Assembly (NCBI GenBank): GCA_009922885.1
Contig: RFUP01000112.1
Location: forward strand, 1 to 7,170
DNA length: 7,170 bases
From: Paracoccaceae bacterium
GTDB lineage: Bacteria > Pseudomonadota > Alphaproteobacteria > Rhodobacterales > Rhodobacteraceae
Direction of reading: 5' to 3'
Both the position numbers and the translations under genes were made by a program. The notes under the pieces were generated by a model. That model saw nothing but the letters and a program-made list of their open reading frames with translations. It was not told where the DNA came from and ran no database searches. Numbering within the stretch: position 1 is the first letter of the stretch; the number at the start of each line of letters is the position of its first letter. Of the stretch, positions 1-6,551 are shown one piece after another.

Positions 1-404
1 CCGATTGGCTGCGCACCAAGGGCGTCGCGGTCAAGTTCCGCGCCTCGCTGGCCGATGATCTGGCCGCTGTCGACGGGTTGGAACCTGACCTTTCCATCGG
101 CACCACGCCGGTCGTCCAGCACGCCAAGGAACGCGGCATCCCGGCGCTTTACTTCACCAACCTGATCTCGGCCCGGCCCCTGATGGGCCCGGCCGGCGCT
201 GGGTCACTGGGTCAGGTTGTTGCCGCGGCGCTGGCCGGCAAGGACCACATGGACAAGATGCGCGACTTTTTCGACGGCGTAGGCCAGGGCGATACCGCTG
301 GTATCTGGGAGGGCGCGCCCAATCTGCGCCCCGATTTCCGTGCCGCGCATCAGAAAAAACTCGACAAGGCCGCGCGTGCGGCAAAGGCCGAGGAGATGAT
401 ATGA
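1..404 (+). CDS. bchY: Chlorophyllide a reductase subunit BchY, C-terminal part (5' end outside window)
   Basis: This is the 3' end of a reading frame that is open from base 3 and stops with TGA at 402-404. The visible part is about 133 residues. It contains 'DLSIGTTPVVQHAKERGIPA' followed by a 'FTNLISARPLMGPAGAGSL' stretch, which I recognise as the C-terminal part of BchY, a nitrogenase-like protein. BchY pairs with BchZ as the catalytic component of chlorophyllide a oxidoreductase, which with the BchX reductase reduces the C7=C8 bond on the way to bacteriochlorophyll a. The cysteines that bind the iron-sulfur cluster lie upstream of the window. The position directly before bchZ on the same strand fits the usual bchCXYZ-puf superoperon. 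The tail ends in a lysine/alanine-rich segment (about 346-404). Identification rests on remembered family similarity plus context. Confidence 0.92.
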   Translation, partial: DWLRTKGVAVKFRASLADDLAAVDGLEPDLSIGTTPVVQHAKERGIPALYFTNLISARPLMGPAGAGSLGQVVAAALAGKDHMDKMRDFFDGVGQGDTAGIWEGAPNLRPDFRAAHQKKLDKAARAAKAEEMI

Positions 405-460
405 TCACGGCGCTCACACCATCTTGCCCCGACGTCTCAAAAAGGGGCGCGTCATGCTGA
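401..460 (+). other. Possible 19-codon coupling mini-ORF between bchY and bchZ
   Basis: An ATG at 401 overlaps the bchY stop as ATGA (401-404) and is preceded by GAGGAG at about 390-395. The frame reads 19 codons (starting MITALTPSCPDV) and stops at TGA 458-460, inside the first codons of bchZ (ATG 454). This placement would let ribosomes ending bchY restart and stop at the bchZ start, a typical coupling geometry. It may equally be chance: I know of no conserved peptide of this sequence, and bchZ has its own ribosome site. Confidence 0.25.
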
Positions 461-1914
461 TCCAGGATCACGACCGGGCCGGGGGCTATTGGGGCGCTGT
501 CTATGCGTTCTGCGCGGTCAAGGGGCTGCAGGTGGTCATCGATGGCCCCGTGGGCTGTGAAAACCTGCCGGTGACGAGTGTTCTGCACTATACCGACGCG
601 CTCCCCCCACACGAATTACCGATCGTCGTGACGGGCCTCGGCGAGGAAGAACTGGGTCGCGACGGCACCGAGGGCGCGATGAAGCGCGCGTGGAAAACGC
701 TGGACCCCGCCTTGCCCGCCGTTGTCGTCACCGGATCGATCGCCGAGATGATCGGCGGCGGCGTGACACCGATGGGCACCAACATCAAGCGCTTCCTGCC
801 GCGCACGATTGACGAAGATCAGTGGCAGGCCGCTGACCGCGCGATGACCTGGATTTTCACCGAATTCGGCATGACCAAGGACCGCATGCCCTCCGAGAAA
901 AAGCGCGACGAGGGCGCCAAGCCGCGCGTGAACATCCTTGGGCCGATGTATGGCACGTTCAACATGCCATCCGATCTGGCCGAGATACGCCGCCTAATCG
1001 AAGGCATTGGGGCAGAGATCAACATGGTCATGCCCTTGGGCGCCCATCTGGCCGAGATGCGCAACCTGGTCAACGCCGATGTCAACGTGGTGATGTATCG
1101 CGAATTTGGGCGGGGCTTGGCCGAAGTTCTGGACAAACCTTACCTACAAGCCCCCATCGGCTTAGAAAGCACGACGAAATTCCTGCGCGCGCTGGGTGAC
1201 TTGCTGGGGCTGGACCCTGAACCCTTCATCGCGCGCGAAAAACATTCGACATTGAAGCCGCTGTGGGACTTGTGGCGATCCGTGACACAAGATTTCTTCG
1301 CGACCGCGTCATTCGCAGTCGTTGCCAACGAGACCTATTCACGGGGCTTGCGCAACTATCTGGAAACCGATTTGGGCCTGCCCTGCACGTTGGCTGTCGC
1401 GCGCATTGCAGGATCTAAGACCAACAACGATCAAGTGCGCGCCAGCCTGCACAACAAGAAGCCCTTGGTCGTCTTTGGTTCGATCAATGAAAAGATGTAC
1501 ATGGCCGAAATAAAGGCTGGGCATGGCCCCGCCCCGGTGTTCATCCCGGCCTCGTTCCCCGGCGCCGCCATCCGGCGCACCACCGGCACGCCGGTGATGG
1601 GCTATGCAGGCGCGGTCAGTGTGCTTCAGGACATCTGCAACGGGCTCTTTGACGCGCTGTTCCATATCTTGCCGCTAGGCAGTGACCTCGACAGCGCCGC
1701 GCAAACTCCGACCAGTCTGCGCCGTGATTTCCCATGGGATGTAGACGCGCAGGCCGAACTGGACCGCATCGTCGCCGAACACCCGATCCTGACCCGCATT
1801 TCCGCCGCCCGAACCCTGCGCGACGCCGCCGAGAAGGCCGCGTTGGCCGATGGGGCCGAACGGGTCGTGCGCGAAACCGTCCTGGCGCTGCGCGGCGCCG
1901 GGGCCAAGACCTGA
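454..1914 (+). CDS. bchZ: Chlorophyllide a reductase subunit BchZ
   Basis: The product is 486 residues, close to the roughly 490 usual for BchZ. It is the second nitrogenase-like subunit of chlorophyllide a oxidoreductase. The start at ATG 454 gives the family N-terminus 'MLIQDHDRAGGYWGAVYAF' and has an AAAGGGG ribosome site at 441-447; a TTG ten codons upstream in frame (424) has no such support. Cys35, in 'DGPVGCENLPV', corresponds to the cysteine I recall as the single BchZ ligand of the cluster held between BchY and BchZ. 'GTGGEEELG'-like loops of the nitrogenase fold are represented here by 'VVTGLGEEELG' (about residues 68-78). The last about 70 residues ('FPWDVDAQAELDRI...') resemble the small C-terminal helical domain shared with protochlorophyllide reductase subunit B. 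It lies 49 bases after bchY and 24 bases before pufQ, so it should be cotranscribed with both. In related species the puf promoter lies inside the end of this gene; I could not pick it out here. Confidence 0.95.
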   Translation: MLIQDHDRAGGYWGAVYAFCAVKGLQVVIDGPVGCENLPVTSVLHYTDALPPHELPIVVTGLGEEELGRDGTEGAMKRAWKTLDPALPAVVVTGSIAEMIGGGVTPMGTNIKRFLPRTIDEDQWQAADRAMTWIFTEFGMTKDRMPSEKKRDEGAKPRVNILGPMYGTFNMPSDLAEIRRLIEGIGAEINMVMPLGAHLAEMRNLVNADVNVVMYREFGRGLAEVLDKPYLQAPIGLESTTKFLRALGDLLGLDPEPFIAREKHSTLKPLWDLWRSVTQDFFATASFAVVANETYSRGLRNYLETDLGLPCTLAVARIAGSKTNNDQVRASLHNKKPLVVFGSINEKMYMAEIKAGHGPAPVFIPASFPGAAIRRTTGTPVMGYAGAVSVLQDICNGLFDALFHILPLGSDLDSAAQTPTSLRRDFPWDVDAQAELDRIVAEHPILTRISAARTLRDAAEKAALADGAERVVRETVLALRGAGAKT

Positions 1915-1938
1915 ACCACGACGAGGAGGACGCCCACC

Positions 1939-2181
1939 ATGGCCAACACCACTGTCAATTCGCCTGCCAATCCAGCGGCCCGACGCCGTGCCCACGGACG
2001 ACACAGCCGGCTGGAATACTGCTTTTATGTCGCACTGATCTTCATGCTGGCGCTGCCCTTCGCGGTGACTGCATGGCTGTTGGGCCGCGCAAACGCCAAT
2101 GGGCCGCAGACGCATTCCGGGCCGATCGCCTGGGCGCTTGCCGAGTCACGCCTTATGGCATCGATGGTTTTCCGCGCCTGA
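1939..2181 (+). CDS. pufQ: PufQ, bacteriochlorophyll-related puf operon protein
   Basis: This is an 80-residue protein with a basic N-terminal part ('AARRRAHGRHSRLEY', about residues 13-27) and one hydrophobic segment at about residues 28-49 ('CFYVALIFMLALPFAVTAWL'). It ends in a short polar tail with an 'RLMASMVFRA' end. Size, one-helix layout, the 'RRRAHG...EY/F' pattern and location directly after bchZ and before pufB match PufQ (74 residues in R. capsulatus). PufQ is known to be needed for normal bacteriochlorophyll production and has been proposed to carry or regulate tetrapyrrole intermediates at the membrane; its exact action is unsettled. The start at ATG 1939 has a strong GAGGAGG site at 1923-1929. 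A 155-codon frame over the same bases (1734-2201) is a compositional shadow. Confidence 0.9.
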   Translation: MANTTVNSPANPAARRRAHGRHSRLEYCFYVALIFMLALPFAVTAWLLGRANANGPQTHSGPIAWALAESRLMASMVFRA

Positions 2182-2240
2182 ACATTCGGGTGCACACATA
2201 ATTCCTGCCCGTCCGGTTCGTCCGGGCCAATGGAATCGGC

Positions 2241-2261
2241 GGCGGCGCGCGGGGCGCCGTC
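2241..2261 (+). promoter_or_regulatory. Strong RNA hairpin in the pufQ-pufB spacer
   Basis: Bases 2241-2248 pair with 2254-2261 over 8 positions (one G:U) around a five-base GCGGG loop, giving a very GC-rich stem. It lies about 50 bases upstream of the pufB start. In Rhodobacter the segment between pufQ and pufB contains the processing region that forms the 5' end of the abundant pufBA mRNA, so a role in processing or stability is likely by analogy. No experimental end can be read from the sequence. Confidence 0.55.
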
Positions 2262-2286
2262 ACTGCCCCAGCCGCAGGGGGTGCGG

Positions 2287-2299
2287 CGTCAGTCTGACG
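2287..2299 (+). promoter_or_regulatory. Palindrome / small hairpin just upstream of the pufB ribosome site
   Basis: CGTCAGTCTGACG is a perfect palindrome around a central T. As RNA it would form a 5-bp stem with a GUC triloop, extendable by two G:U pairs. It ends 4 bases before the GGAGG of pufB (2304-2308). It could cap the 5' end of a processed pufBA message, or as DNA be a protein-binding site. Function is inferred from position only. Confidence 0.35.
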
Positions 2300-2313
2300 T
2301 TTCGGAGGTTACT

Positions 2314-2463
2314 ATGGCTGACAACAAGGGCCTGTCCTTCACGGGCCTCACTGATGAGCAGGCGCAGGAACTGCATTCGGTTTACATGAGCGGGCTGTGG
2401 CTCTTCACCACCATCGCGGTGGTGGCTCATCTGGCCGTTTACATTTGGCGTCCTTGGTTCTGA
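2314..2463 (+). CDS. pufB: Light-harvesting complex 1 beta polypeptide
   Basis: The product is a 49-residue protein starting 'MADNKGLSFTGLTDEQAQEL' and nearly identical in plan to Rhodobacter LH1 beta. It has a polar cytoplasmic N-terminus, then one membrane helix (about residues 24-45) and the 'WRPWF' end. His39 ('VVAHLAVYIW') is the axial ligand of the core bacteriochlorophyll a, and His21 is the other conserved histidine. Trp48 sits nine residues after the ligand, as expected for the tryptophan that hydrogen-bonds the pigment. With PufA it forms the LH1 ring around the reaction centre. ATG 2314 was chosen because it gives the family N-terminus and has GGAGG at 2304-2308; an in-frame ATG at 2230 would add 28 unrelated residues without a ribosome site. 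Confidence 0.97.
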   Translation: MADNKGLSFTGLTDEQAQELHSVYMSGLWLFTTIAVVAHLAVYIWRPWF

Positions 2464-2475
2464 GGAGAATCGAAA

Positions 2476-2646
2476 ATGAGCAATTTTTACAAGATTTGGC
2501 TGATCTTCGATCCGCGCCGCGTGTTCGTGGCGCAAGGGGTATTCCTTTTCTTGCTGGCAGCGATGATCCATCTCGTGCTGCTCAGCAACCCCTCATACAA
2601 CTGGTTTGAAATCGCGGCCGAGAAATACGACCGCGTCGCAGATTGA
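2476..2646 (+). CDS. pufA: Light-harvesting complex 1 alpha polypeptide
   Basis: The product is a 56-residue protein starting 'MSNFYKIWLIFDPRRVFVAQ', followed by a single membrane helix (about residues 16-37) and a periplasmic tail ending 'EKYDRVAD'. His32 ('AAMIHLVLLS') is the bacteriochlorophyll ligand and Trp43 lies at the +11 position that hydrogen-bonds the pigment in LH1-type alpha chains. R. sphaeroides PufA is 58 residues, so the length is normal. The start is 12 bases after the pufB stop, with GAGGAGA at 2462-2468 overlapping that stop. Alpha and beta are made together from the pufBA message and assemble pairwise in the ring. Confidence 0.97.
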   Translation: MSNFYKIWLIFDPRRVFVAQGVFLFLLAAMIHLVLLSNPSYNWFEIAAEKYDRVAD

Positions 2647-2659
2647 TCACAAACCAACA

Positions 2660-2688
2660 CCACGGGCGGGCGTCTTGCTTGCCCGTGG
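2660..2688 (+). promoter_or_regulatory. pufA-pufL intercistronic mRNA-stabilising hairpin
   Basis: Bases 2660-2671 pair with 2677-2688 over 12 positions (8 Watson-Crick pairs, CCACGGGC with GCCCGTGG, then two G:U and two G:C/C:G) around a five-base loop GTCTT. It starts 13 bases after the pufA stop and no T-run follows. In Rhodobacter a hairpin at this position blocks 3' decay, so that pufBA mRNA outlasts pufLMX mRNA and LH1 polypeptides are made in excess over reaction centre. Position and shape fit that role. Confidence 0.75.
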
Positions 2689-2763
2689 CTTCCCCCATCA
2701 ATTTGGTCGGCCCCTGTGTATGTCCTTGCACCAAACGGGCCTCCTGCAAGCGGAGATAGAAGC

Positions 2764-3612
2764 ATGGCGTTGCTCAGCTTCGAACGTAAATACCGCGTGC
2801 CGGGCGGCACGCTAGTCGGCGGGAACTTGTTCGATTTTTGGGTCGGGCCGTTCTATGTCGGGTTTTTCGGGGTCACAACGATCTTCTTTGCCCTCCTTGG
2901 CACAATCCTAATCTTTTGGGGGGCAGCCATTCAGGGAGAGCTTAACCCGTGGCTTATTTCCATCAACCCCCCGCCTATTGAATATGGCCTTGGCGCAGCA
3001 CCACTGCGCGAGGGCGGCTTGTGGCAGATTGTTACAATCTGCGCGACTGGAGCCTTTATCAGCTGGGCTCTACGCGAGGTCGAAATCGCACGGAAATTAG
3101 GCATGGGACTGCATGTGCCATTTGCTTTTGGCTTTGCAATCTTGGCCTATGTCACTCTGGTCATTATTCGCCCCATACTAATGGGCGCTTGGGGCTATGC
3201 GTTTCCTTACGGGATTTGGACGCACCTCGATTGGGTGTCGAACACTGGATATACATATGGGAATTTCCATTATAATCCAGCGCACATGATCGCAGTGTCC
3301 TTCTTCTTCACGACCTGCCTATCATTGGCGCTTCACGGAGCCCTGATCCTCTCGGCCGCTAATCCGAAACATGGCACCGAGATGAAGACCCCTGAACACG
3401 AAGACACCTATTTCCGTGATCTTATTGGCTACTCGATCGGCACGCTGGGCATCCATCGACTGGGCCTCCTGCTGGCGCTCAATGCGGGTTTCTGGTCGGC
3501 GATCTGTATCGTGATCTCAGGCACCATTTGGTTCGACCAATGGGTCGCTTGGTGGGACTGGTGGCTCGCACTGCCGTTCTGGGCTGATATCGAAGGAGGC
3601 ATCAATGGCTGA
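2764..3612 (+). CDS. pufL: Photosynthetic reaction centre L subunit
   Basis: The product is 282 residues, the same length as the R. sphaeroides L chain, with five membrane helices. With the initiator Met removed, the numbering matches the type protein: His153 and His173 bind bacteriochlorophylls, and His190 and His230 bind the non-haem iron between the quinones. Glu104, His168 and Phe181 are present near the pigments. The QB proton path residues Glu212, Asp213 ('TPEHEDTYF') and Ser223 ('GYSIGTLGIHR') are all kept, so the protein should be functional. The start at ATG 2764 has GGAG at 2752-2755. The last 8 bases overlap pufM, indicating coupled translation. The coding sequence is visibly less GC-rich than bchZ. 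Confidence 0.98.
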   Translation: MALLSFERKYRVPGGTLVGGNLFDFWVGPFYVGFFGVTTIFFALLGTILIFWGAAIQGELNPWLISINPPPIEYGLGAAPLREGGLWQIVTICATGAFISWALREVEIARKLGMGLHVPFAFGFAILAYVTLVIIRPILMGAWGYAFPYGIWTHLDWVSNTGYTYGNFHYNPAHMIAVSFFFTTCLSLALHGALILSAANPKHGTEMKTPEHEDTYFRDLIGYSIGTLGIHRLGLLLALNAGFWSAICIVISGTIWFDQWVAWWDWWLALPFWADIEGGING

Positions 3613-4528
3613 GTACCAAAACATCTTCACCCAGGTCCAAGTCCGCACTTCGCCCGAAATGGGTTTGACTGAACGGGTTGAAATTGAAAACCGTACTAAA
3701 GGTGCAAGCTTTTCATCACTGGCGGGATGGCTGGGCAATGCACAATTGGGGCCAGTCTATTTAGGAACAATGGGCGTGATCAGCCTTGCTACAGGCCTTG
3801 CGTGGTTCTTGATGGTTGGCATGTGGTTCTGGGGACAGGCGGGCTATAATCCCGCGGTTTTTGCCCGCGACCTATTCTGGTTCTCTCTGGAGCCACCCGG
3901 TCCGGAGTATGGTCTTTCCATCCCACCGCTGGCCGAGGGAGGCTATTATCTTATTGCTTCGCTGTTCCTACTAATCTCGGTTTGCTCTTGGTGGGTTCGC
4001 ACGTGGCTTCGTGCAGAAGCCCTGGGGATGGGAAAACATGTTGCTTGGGCTTTTGCTAGTGCAATCTGGCTGTTTTTAGTGCTTGGCCTTTTCCGCCCTA
4101 TCTTGATGGGATCGTGGTCCGAGGCTGTACCGTATGGGATCTTCTCACACCTCGACTGGACGAATCTTTTCAGTCTGCGCCACGGAAACTTATTTTATAA
4201 TCCGTTCCATGCTTTATCGATCGCATTCCTTTACGGCTCGGCACTGTTGTTTGCCATGCATGGGGCAACCATCCTTGCCGTTAGCCGCTTCGGCGGAGAT
4301 CGGGAACTTGAACAAATCGTCGACCGCGGCACTGCATCCGAGCGCGCAGCGCTTTTCTGGCGATGGACCATGGGCTTCAACGCAACGATGGAAGGAATCC
4401 ATCGCTGGGCTTGGTGGTTCGCTATAATGACTACTCTGACAGGTGGGATCGGTATCCTGCTGACTGGCACTGTGGTTGATAACTGGTACGTATGGGCTCA
4501 GGAGGTAGGTTATGCCCCAAGTTTCTGA
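3605..4528 (+). CDS. pufM: Photosynthetic reaction centre M subunit
   Basis: The product is 307 residues with five membrane helices and forms the heterodimer core with PufL. Counting from Met, His182 and His202 are pigment ligands, and His219, His266 and Glu234 are the iron ligands. Tyr210 (primary electron transfer) and Trp252 (QA site) are present. One residue is missing relative to R. sphaeroides M in the 'LSIPPLAEGG' turn (about 105-113), which happens to offset the initiator Met in numbering. The loop after His182 reads 'WTNLFSLRHGNLF', with Leu188 and Arg192 where R. sphaeroides has Asn and Val. AAGGAGG upstream (about 3592-3598) lies inside pufL. The end overlaps pufX by 17 bases. Confidence 0.98.
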   Translation: MAEYQNIFTQVQVRTSPEMGLTERVEIENRTKGASFSSLAGWLGNAQLGPVYLGTMGVISLATGLAWFLMVGMWFWGQAGYNPAVFARDLFWFSLEPPGPEYGLSIPPLAEGGYYLIASLFLLISVCSWWVRTWLRAEALGMGKHVAWAFASAIWLFLVLGLFRPILMGSWSEAVPYGIFSHLDWTNLFSLRHGNLFYNPFHALSIAFLYGSALLFAMHGATILAVSRFGGDRELEQIVDRGTASERAALFWRWTMGFNATMEGIHRWAWWFAIMTTLTGGIGILLTGTVVDNWYVWAQEVGYAPSF

Positions 4529-4769
4529 AAAAGTTAAAGCATCCGGCGGCATGTACTTCGAAGTTCCACCGCGCGCACAAATCCGCTCCTTCATCACGAT
4601 GGAAATGCTCCGCGGCGCCGGATACGCGATCGCTCTTGTGTTAACGATAGCGCTCGTGCTTTGGGCGATCTACCTGGTGGGTTTATTGCTGCCTGAGGAC
4701 AGCAAACGTGCTCCGCCACCAATGCCGTACAGTATGATTGCTCCGATCACCGATAGGTCATTTGTATGA
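4512..4769 (+). CDS. pufX: PufX, RC-LH1 ring-opening subunit
   Basis: This is an 85-residue protein with a polar N-terminus, one membrane helix at about residues 36-60 ('GAGYAIALVLTIALVLW...') and a proline-rich tail ('LLPEDSKRAPPPMPYS'). PufX sequences diverge strongly, but the 'M-x-RGAGYA' entry to the helix (compare 'MMKGAGWA' in R. sphaeroides), the 'LLP' exit, the length (78-82 usual) and the place after pufM identify it. PufX interrupts the LH1 ring so that quinol can leave the reaction centre, and in some species it drives core dimerisation. GGAGG at 4501-4505 supports ATG 4512, which overlaps the pufM end. The helix lacks the several closely spaced glycines of R. sphaeroides PufX. Confidence 0.92.
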   Translation: MPQVSEKVKASGGMYFEVPPRAQIRSFITMEMLRGAGYAIALVLTIALVLWAIYLVGLLLPEDSKRAPPPMPYSMIAPITDRSFV

Positions 4770-4781
4770 ACCAAAGATATT

Positions 4782-4833
4782 CCAGTGGGCAAAATTTAGC
4801 CGCCCCGATTTAGGGCCAGGATCTGCCCACTGG
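4782..4833 (+). terminator. Long stem-loop closing the puf block
   Basis: CCAGTGGGCA (4782-4791) and TGCCCACTGG (4824-4833) form a perfect 10-bp inverted repeat with a 32-base loop, which itself holds a small CCC/GGG hairpin at 4804-4815. It begins 12 bases after the pufX stop. No T-run follows, so it is either a non-canonical terminator or a 3' structure that protects puf mRNA; stem-loops after pufX are known in Rhodobacter. Some transcripts probably read through into dxs. Confidence 0.6.
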
Positions 4834-4885
4834 CATGGTAATAGTTAGCAAAATTCCCTTCTCTGTCGGCATAAGGCAACTGGTA

Positions 4886-4926
4886 CTGTGCGAAAAACCC
4901 ACAGCTCCTCTTATCCTTCTCAGGAG
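4886..4926 (+). promoter_or_regulatory. Paired hairpins in the dxs leader, the second masking the ribosome site
   Basis: CTGTG (4886-4890) pairs with CACAG (4900-4904) around a 9-base A-rich loop. Directly next to it, CTCCT (4905-4909) pairs with AGGAG (4922-4926), which is the dxs ribosome site 5 bases before ATG 4932. The two stems abut without a gap and could stack. If formed, the second stem would hide the ribosome site. The stems are short (5 bp each), so this is a candidate only. Confidence 0.35.
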
Positions 4927-4931
4927 TCCCC

Positions 4932-6551
4932 ATGATGATAGACACGCCGCTGCTAGACCGTATTGCCGGCCCGGCTGACTTACGCAACTTTAAAGATAGC
5001 GACCTTGCAGCATTAGCTAATGAAGTTCGCGCCAGCGTAATAAATAGCGTGAGCCGTACAGGTGGGCACCTTGGATCATCTCTGGGAGTCGTCGAACTGA
5101 CCGTCGCGCTGCACGCAGTATTCAACACCCCGCGAGACAAACTGATTTGGGATGTTGGCCACCAGTGTTATGCACACAAAATGCTCACTGGGCGACGCCA
5201 GAGAATGGATACTTTGCGTCAAAAAAACGGCCTTTCAGGGTTCACTAGCCGCGGTGAAAGCACCTACGATCCATTCGGCGCCGCACATTCCTCGACATCG
5301 ATTTCCGCGGCACTTGGGTTCGCTGTGGGTCGGGATATGGGACAATCTACGGGAGACGCCATCGCAGTCATCGGCGATGGCGCAATAACTGCAGGCATGG
5401 CCTACGAAGCGATGAACCATGCGGGGGACCAAAATCGTCGCCTGTTTGTCATCCTAAATGACAACGATATGTCCATTGCACCTCCCGTGGGCGCGATGGC
5501 GCGCTATTTGCTGCGCCTCCAGCATACCGCCCCCGGCGCCACATTGAAGACCATGGCCGAAGGCTTCGAGGCCTTATTGCCAAGCCCCCTCCGTGATAAA
5601 GCTCGGCGCACCCGCGAACTAGTTACAGGTCAGCCCACAAGCGGCACCCTGTTTGAGCAACTCGGCTTCGACTACATAGGCCCAATCGATGGCCATTCGA
5701 TGCCCGATCTTCTTGCGACACTGCGCCATGCCCGCGCCACTGCGACGGGCCCAGTCCTGATCCACGCCATTACACGGAAGGGCGCCGGATACGCACCGGC
5801 AGAAGCCGCATCTGACAAATACCATGGCGTTGGTAAATTCGACGTGGCCACCGGCGCGCCGGCTAAGAGCACCAGCAATGCGCCCAGCTTTACATCTATT
5901 TTTGGCCAAGCGCTAACCCACGAGGCAGCTCGGGATCCCGATATCGTCGCGATAACGGCAGCCATGCCATCTGGAAGTGGATTAGACATTATGGCTCAAC
6001 GTTTTCCAGCGCGCGTGTTCGATGTAGGCATCGCAGAACAACATGGCGTGACATTTGCCGCGGGGATGGCAGCCGCCGGGCTTAAACCGTTCGTCGCGAT
6101 TTATTCCACCTTCTTGCAGCGCGGCTTTGACCAGATCGTACATGACGTCGCGCTGCAAAACTTGCCTGTGCGCTTTGCAATCGATCGCGCCGGTCTAGTA
6201 GGGCAGGATGGAGCTACGCATGCGGGCGCTTTCGACGTTGGCTTTCTGTCGATGCTGCCCAACATGACCGTTATGGCCGCCAGCGACGAACTCGAACTGG
6301 TTCATATGGTCGCGACAGCAGTAGCTCATAACGAGGGCCCAATTGCTTTTCGCTATCCGCGCGGTGAAGGTCGCGGGATGGAAGTACCAAAAATTGGAGA
6401 GGCACTTGAAATCGGTCGTGGCCGTCTCGTTAGAGAGGGTGAGTGTGTAGCTTTCCTTTCCTTTGGCGCACATCTCGATGTGGTTTATAAGGCAACGGAA
6501 CTGTTAGCGCAGCATGGCATACACGCTAGTATCGCGGACGCACGCTGCTAA
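4932..6551 (+). pseudogene. dxs: 1-deoxy-D-xylulose-5-phosphate synthase, truncated by deletion/frameshift
   Basis: Dxs condenses pyruvate and glyceraldehyde 3-phosphate using thiamine diphosphate, the first step of the MEP pathway to carotenoids and the phytyl tail. This frame gives 539 residues, about 100 short of normal (roughly 620-640). Retained residues include His46, His77, His119, the GDGA...NDN thiamine/Mg motif (148-178), Glu369 and His371 ('IAEQH'), Tyr391, Arg397, His430 ('GATHAGAFD') and Arg474. The frame ends 'IADARC' with two tandem TAA codons where the family continues 'IADARFAKPLD...'. The true C-terminus follows in another frame. About 40 residues of the C-terminal domain are missing, so activity is probably lost or much reduced. 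'HQCYAHK' and 'GAAHSS' replace the usual 'YPHK' and 'GHSS' contexts, perhaps relaxed selection. Start ATG 4932 has AGGAG at 4922-4926. dxs after pufX is the normal Rhodobacter order. Confidence 0.88.

Noticed and set aside
1626..2115. Long minus-strand open frames over the bchZ end and pufQ
   Set aside because: They overlap well-identified genes and are low-complexity, Arg/Ala-rich products of GC-rich codon bias.
1734..2201. 155-codon plus-strand frame spanning the bchZ end and pufQ
   Set aside because: It is very Arg-rich and overlaps both BchZ and PufQ, which match their families.
2230..2313. N-terminal extension of pufB from an in-frame ATG at 2230, or a pufK-like gene
   Set aside because: The extension has no ribosome site, is unlike PufB or PufK, and runs through the hairpin region; ATG 2314 gives the conserved N-terminus.
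2643..2657. FNR-like box after pufA (TTGAT with an imperfect right half)
   Set aside because: The right half matches only about 3 of 5 positions and the place, inside a transcribed operon, is unsuitable.
4888..4903. Possible PpsR/CrtJ-type site (TGT...ACA) in front of dxs
   Set aside because: The spacing is 11 bases, not the 12 of the known TGT-N12-ACA motif, and the half-site bases do not extend as expected.
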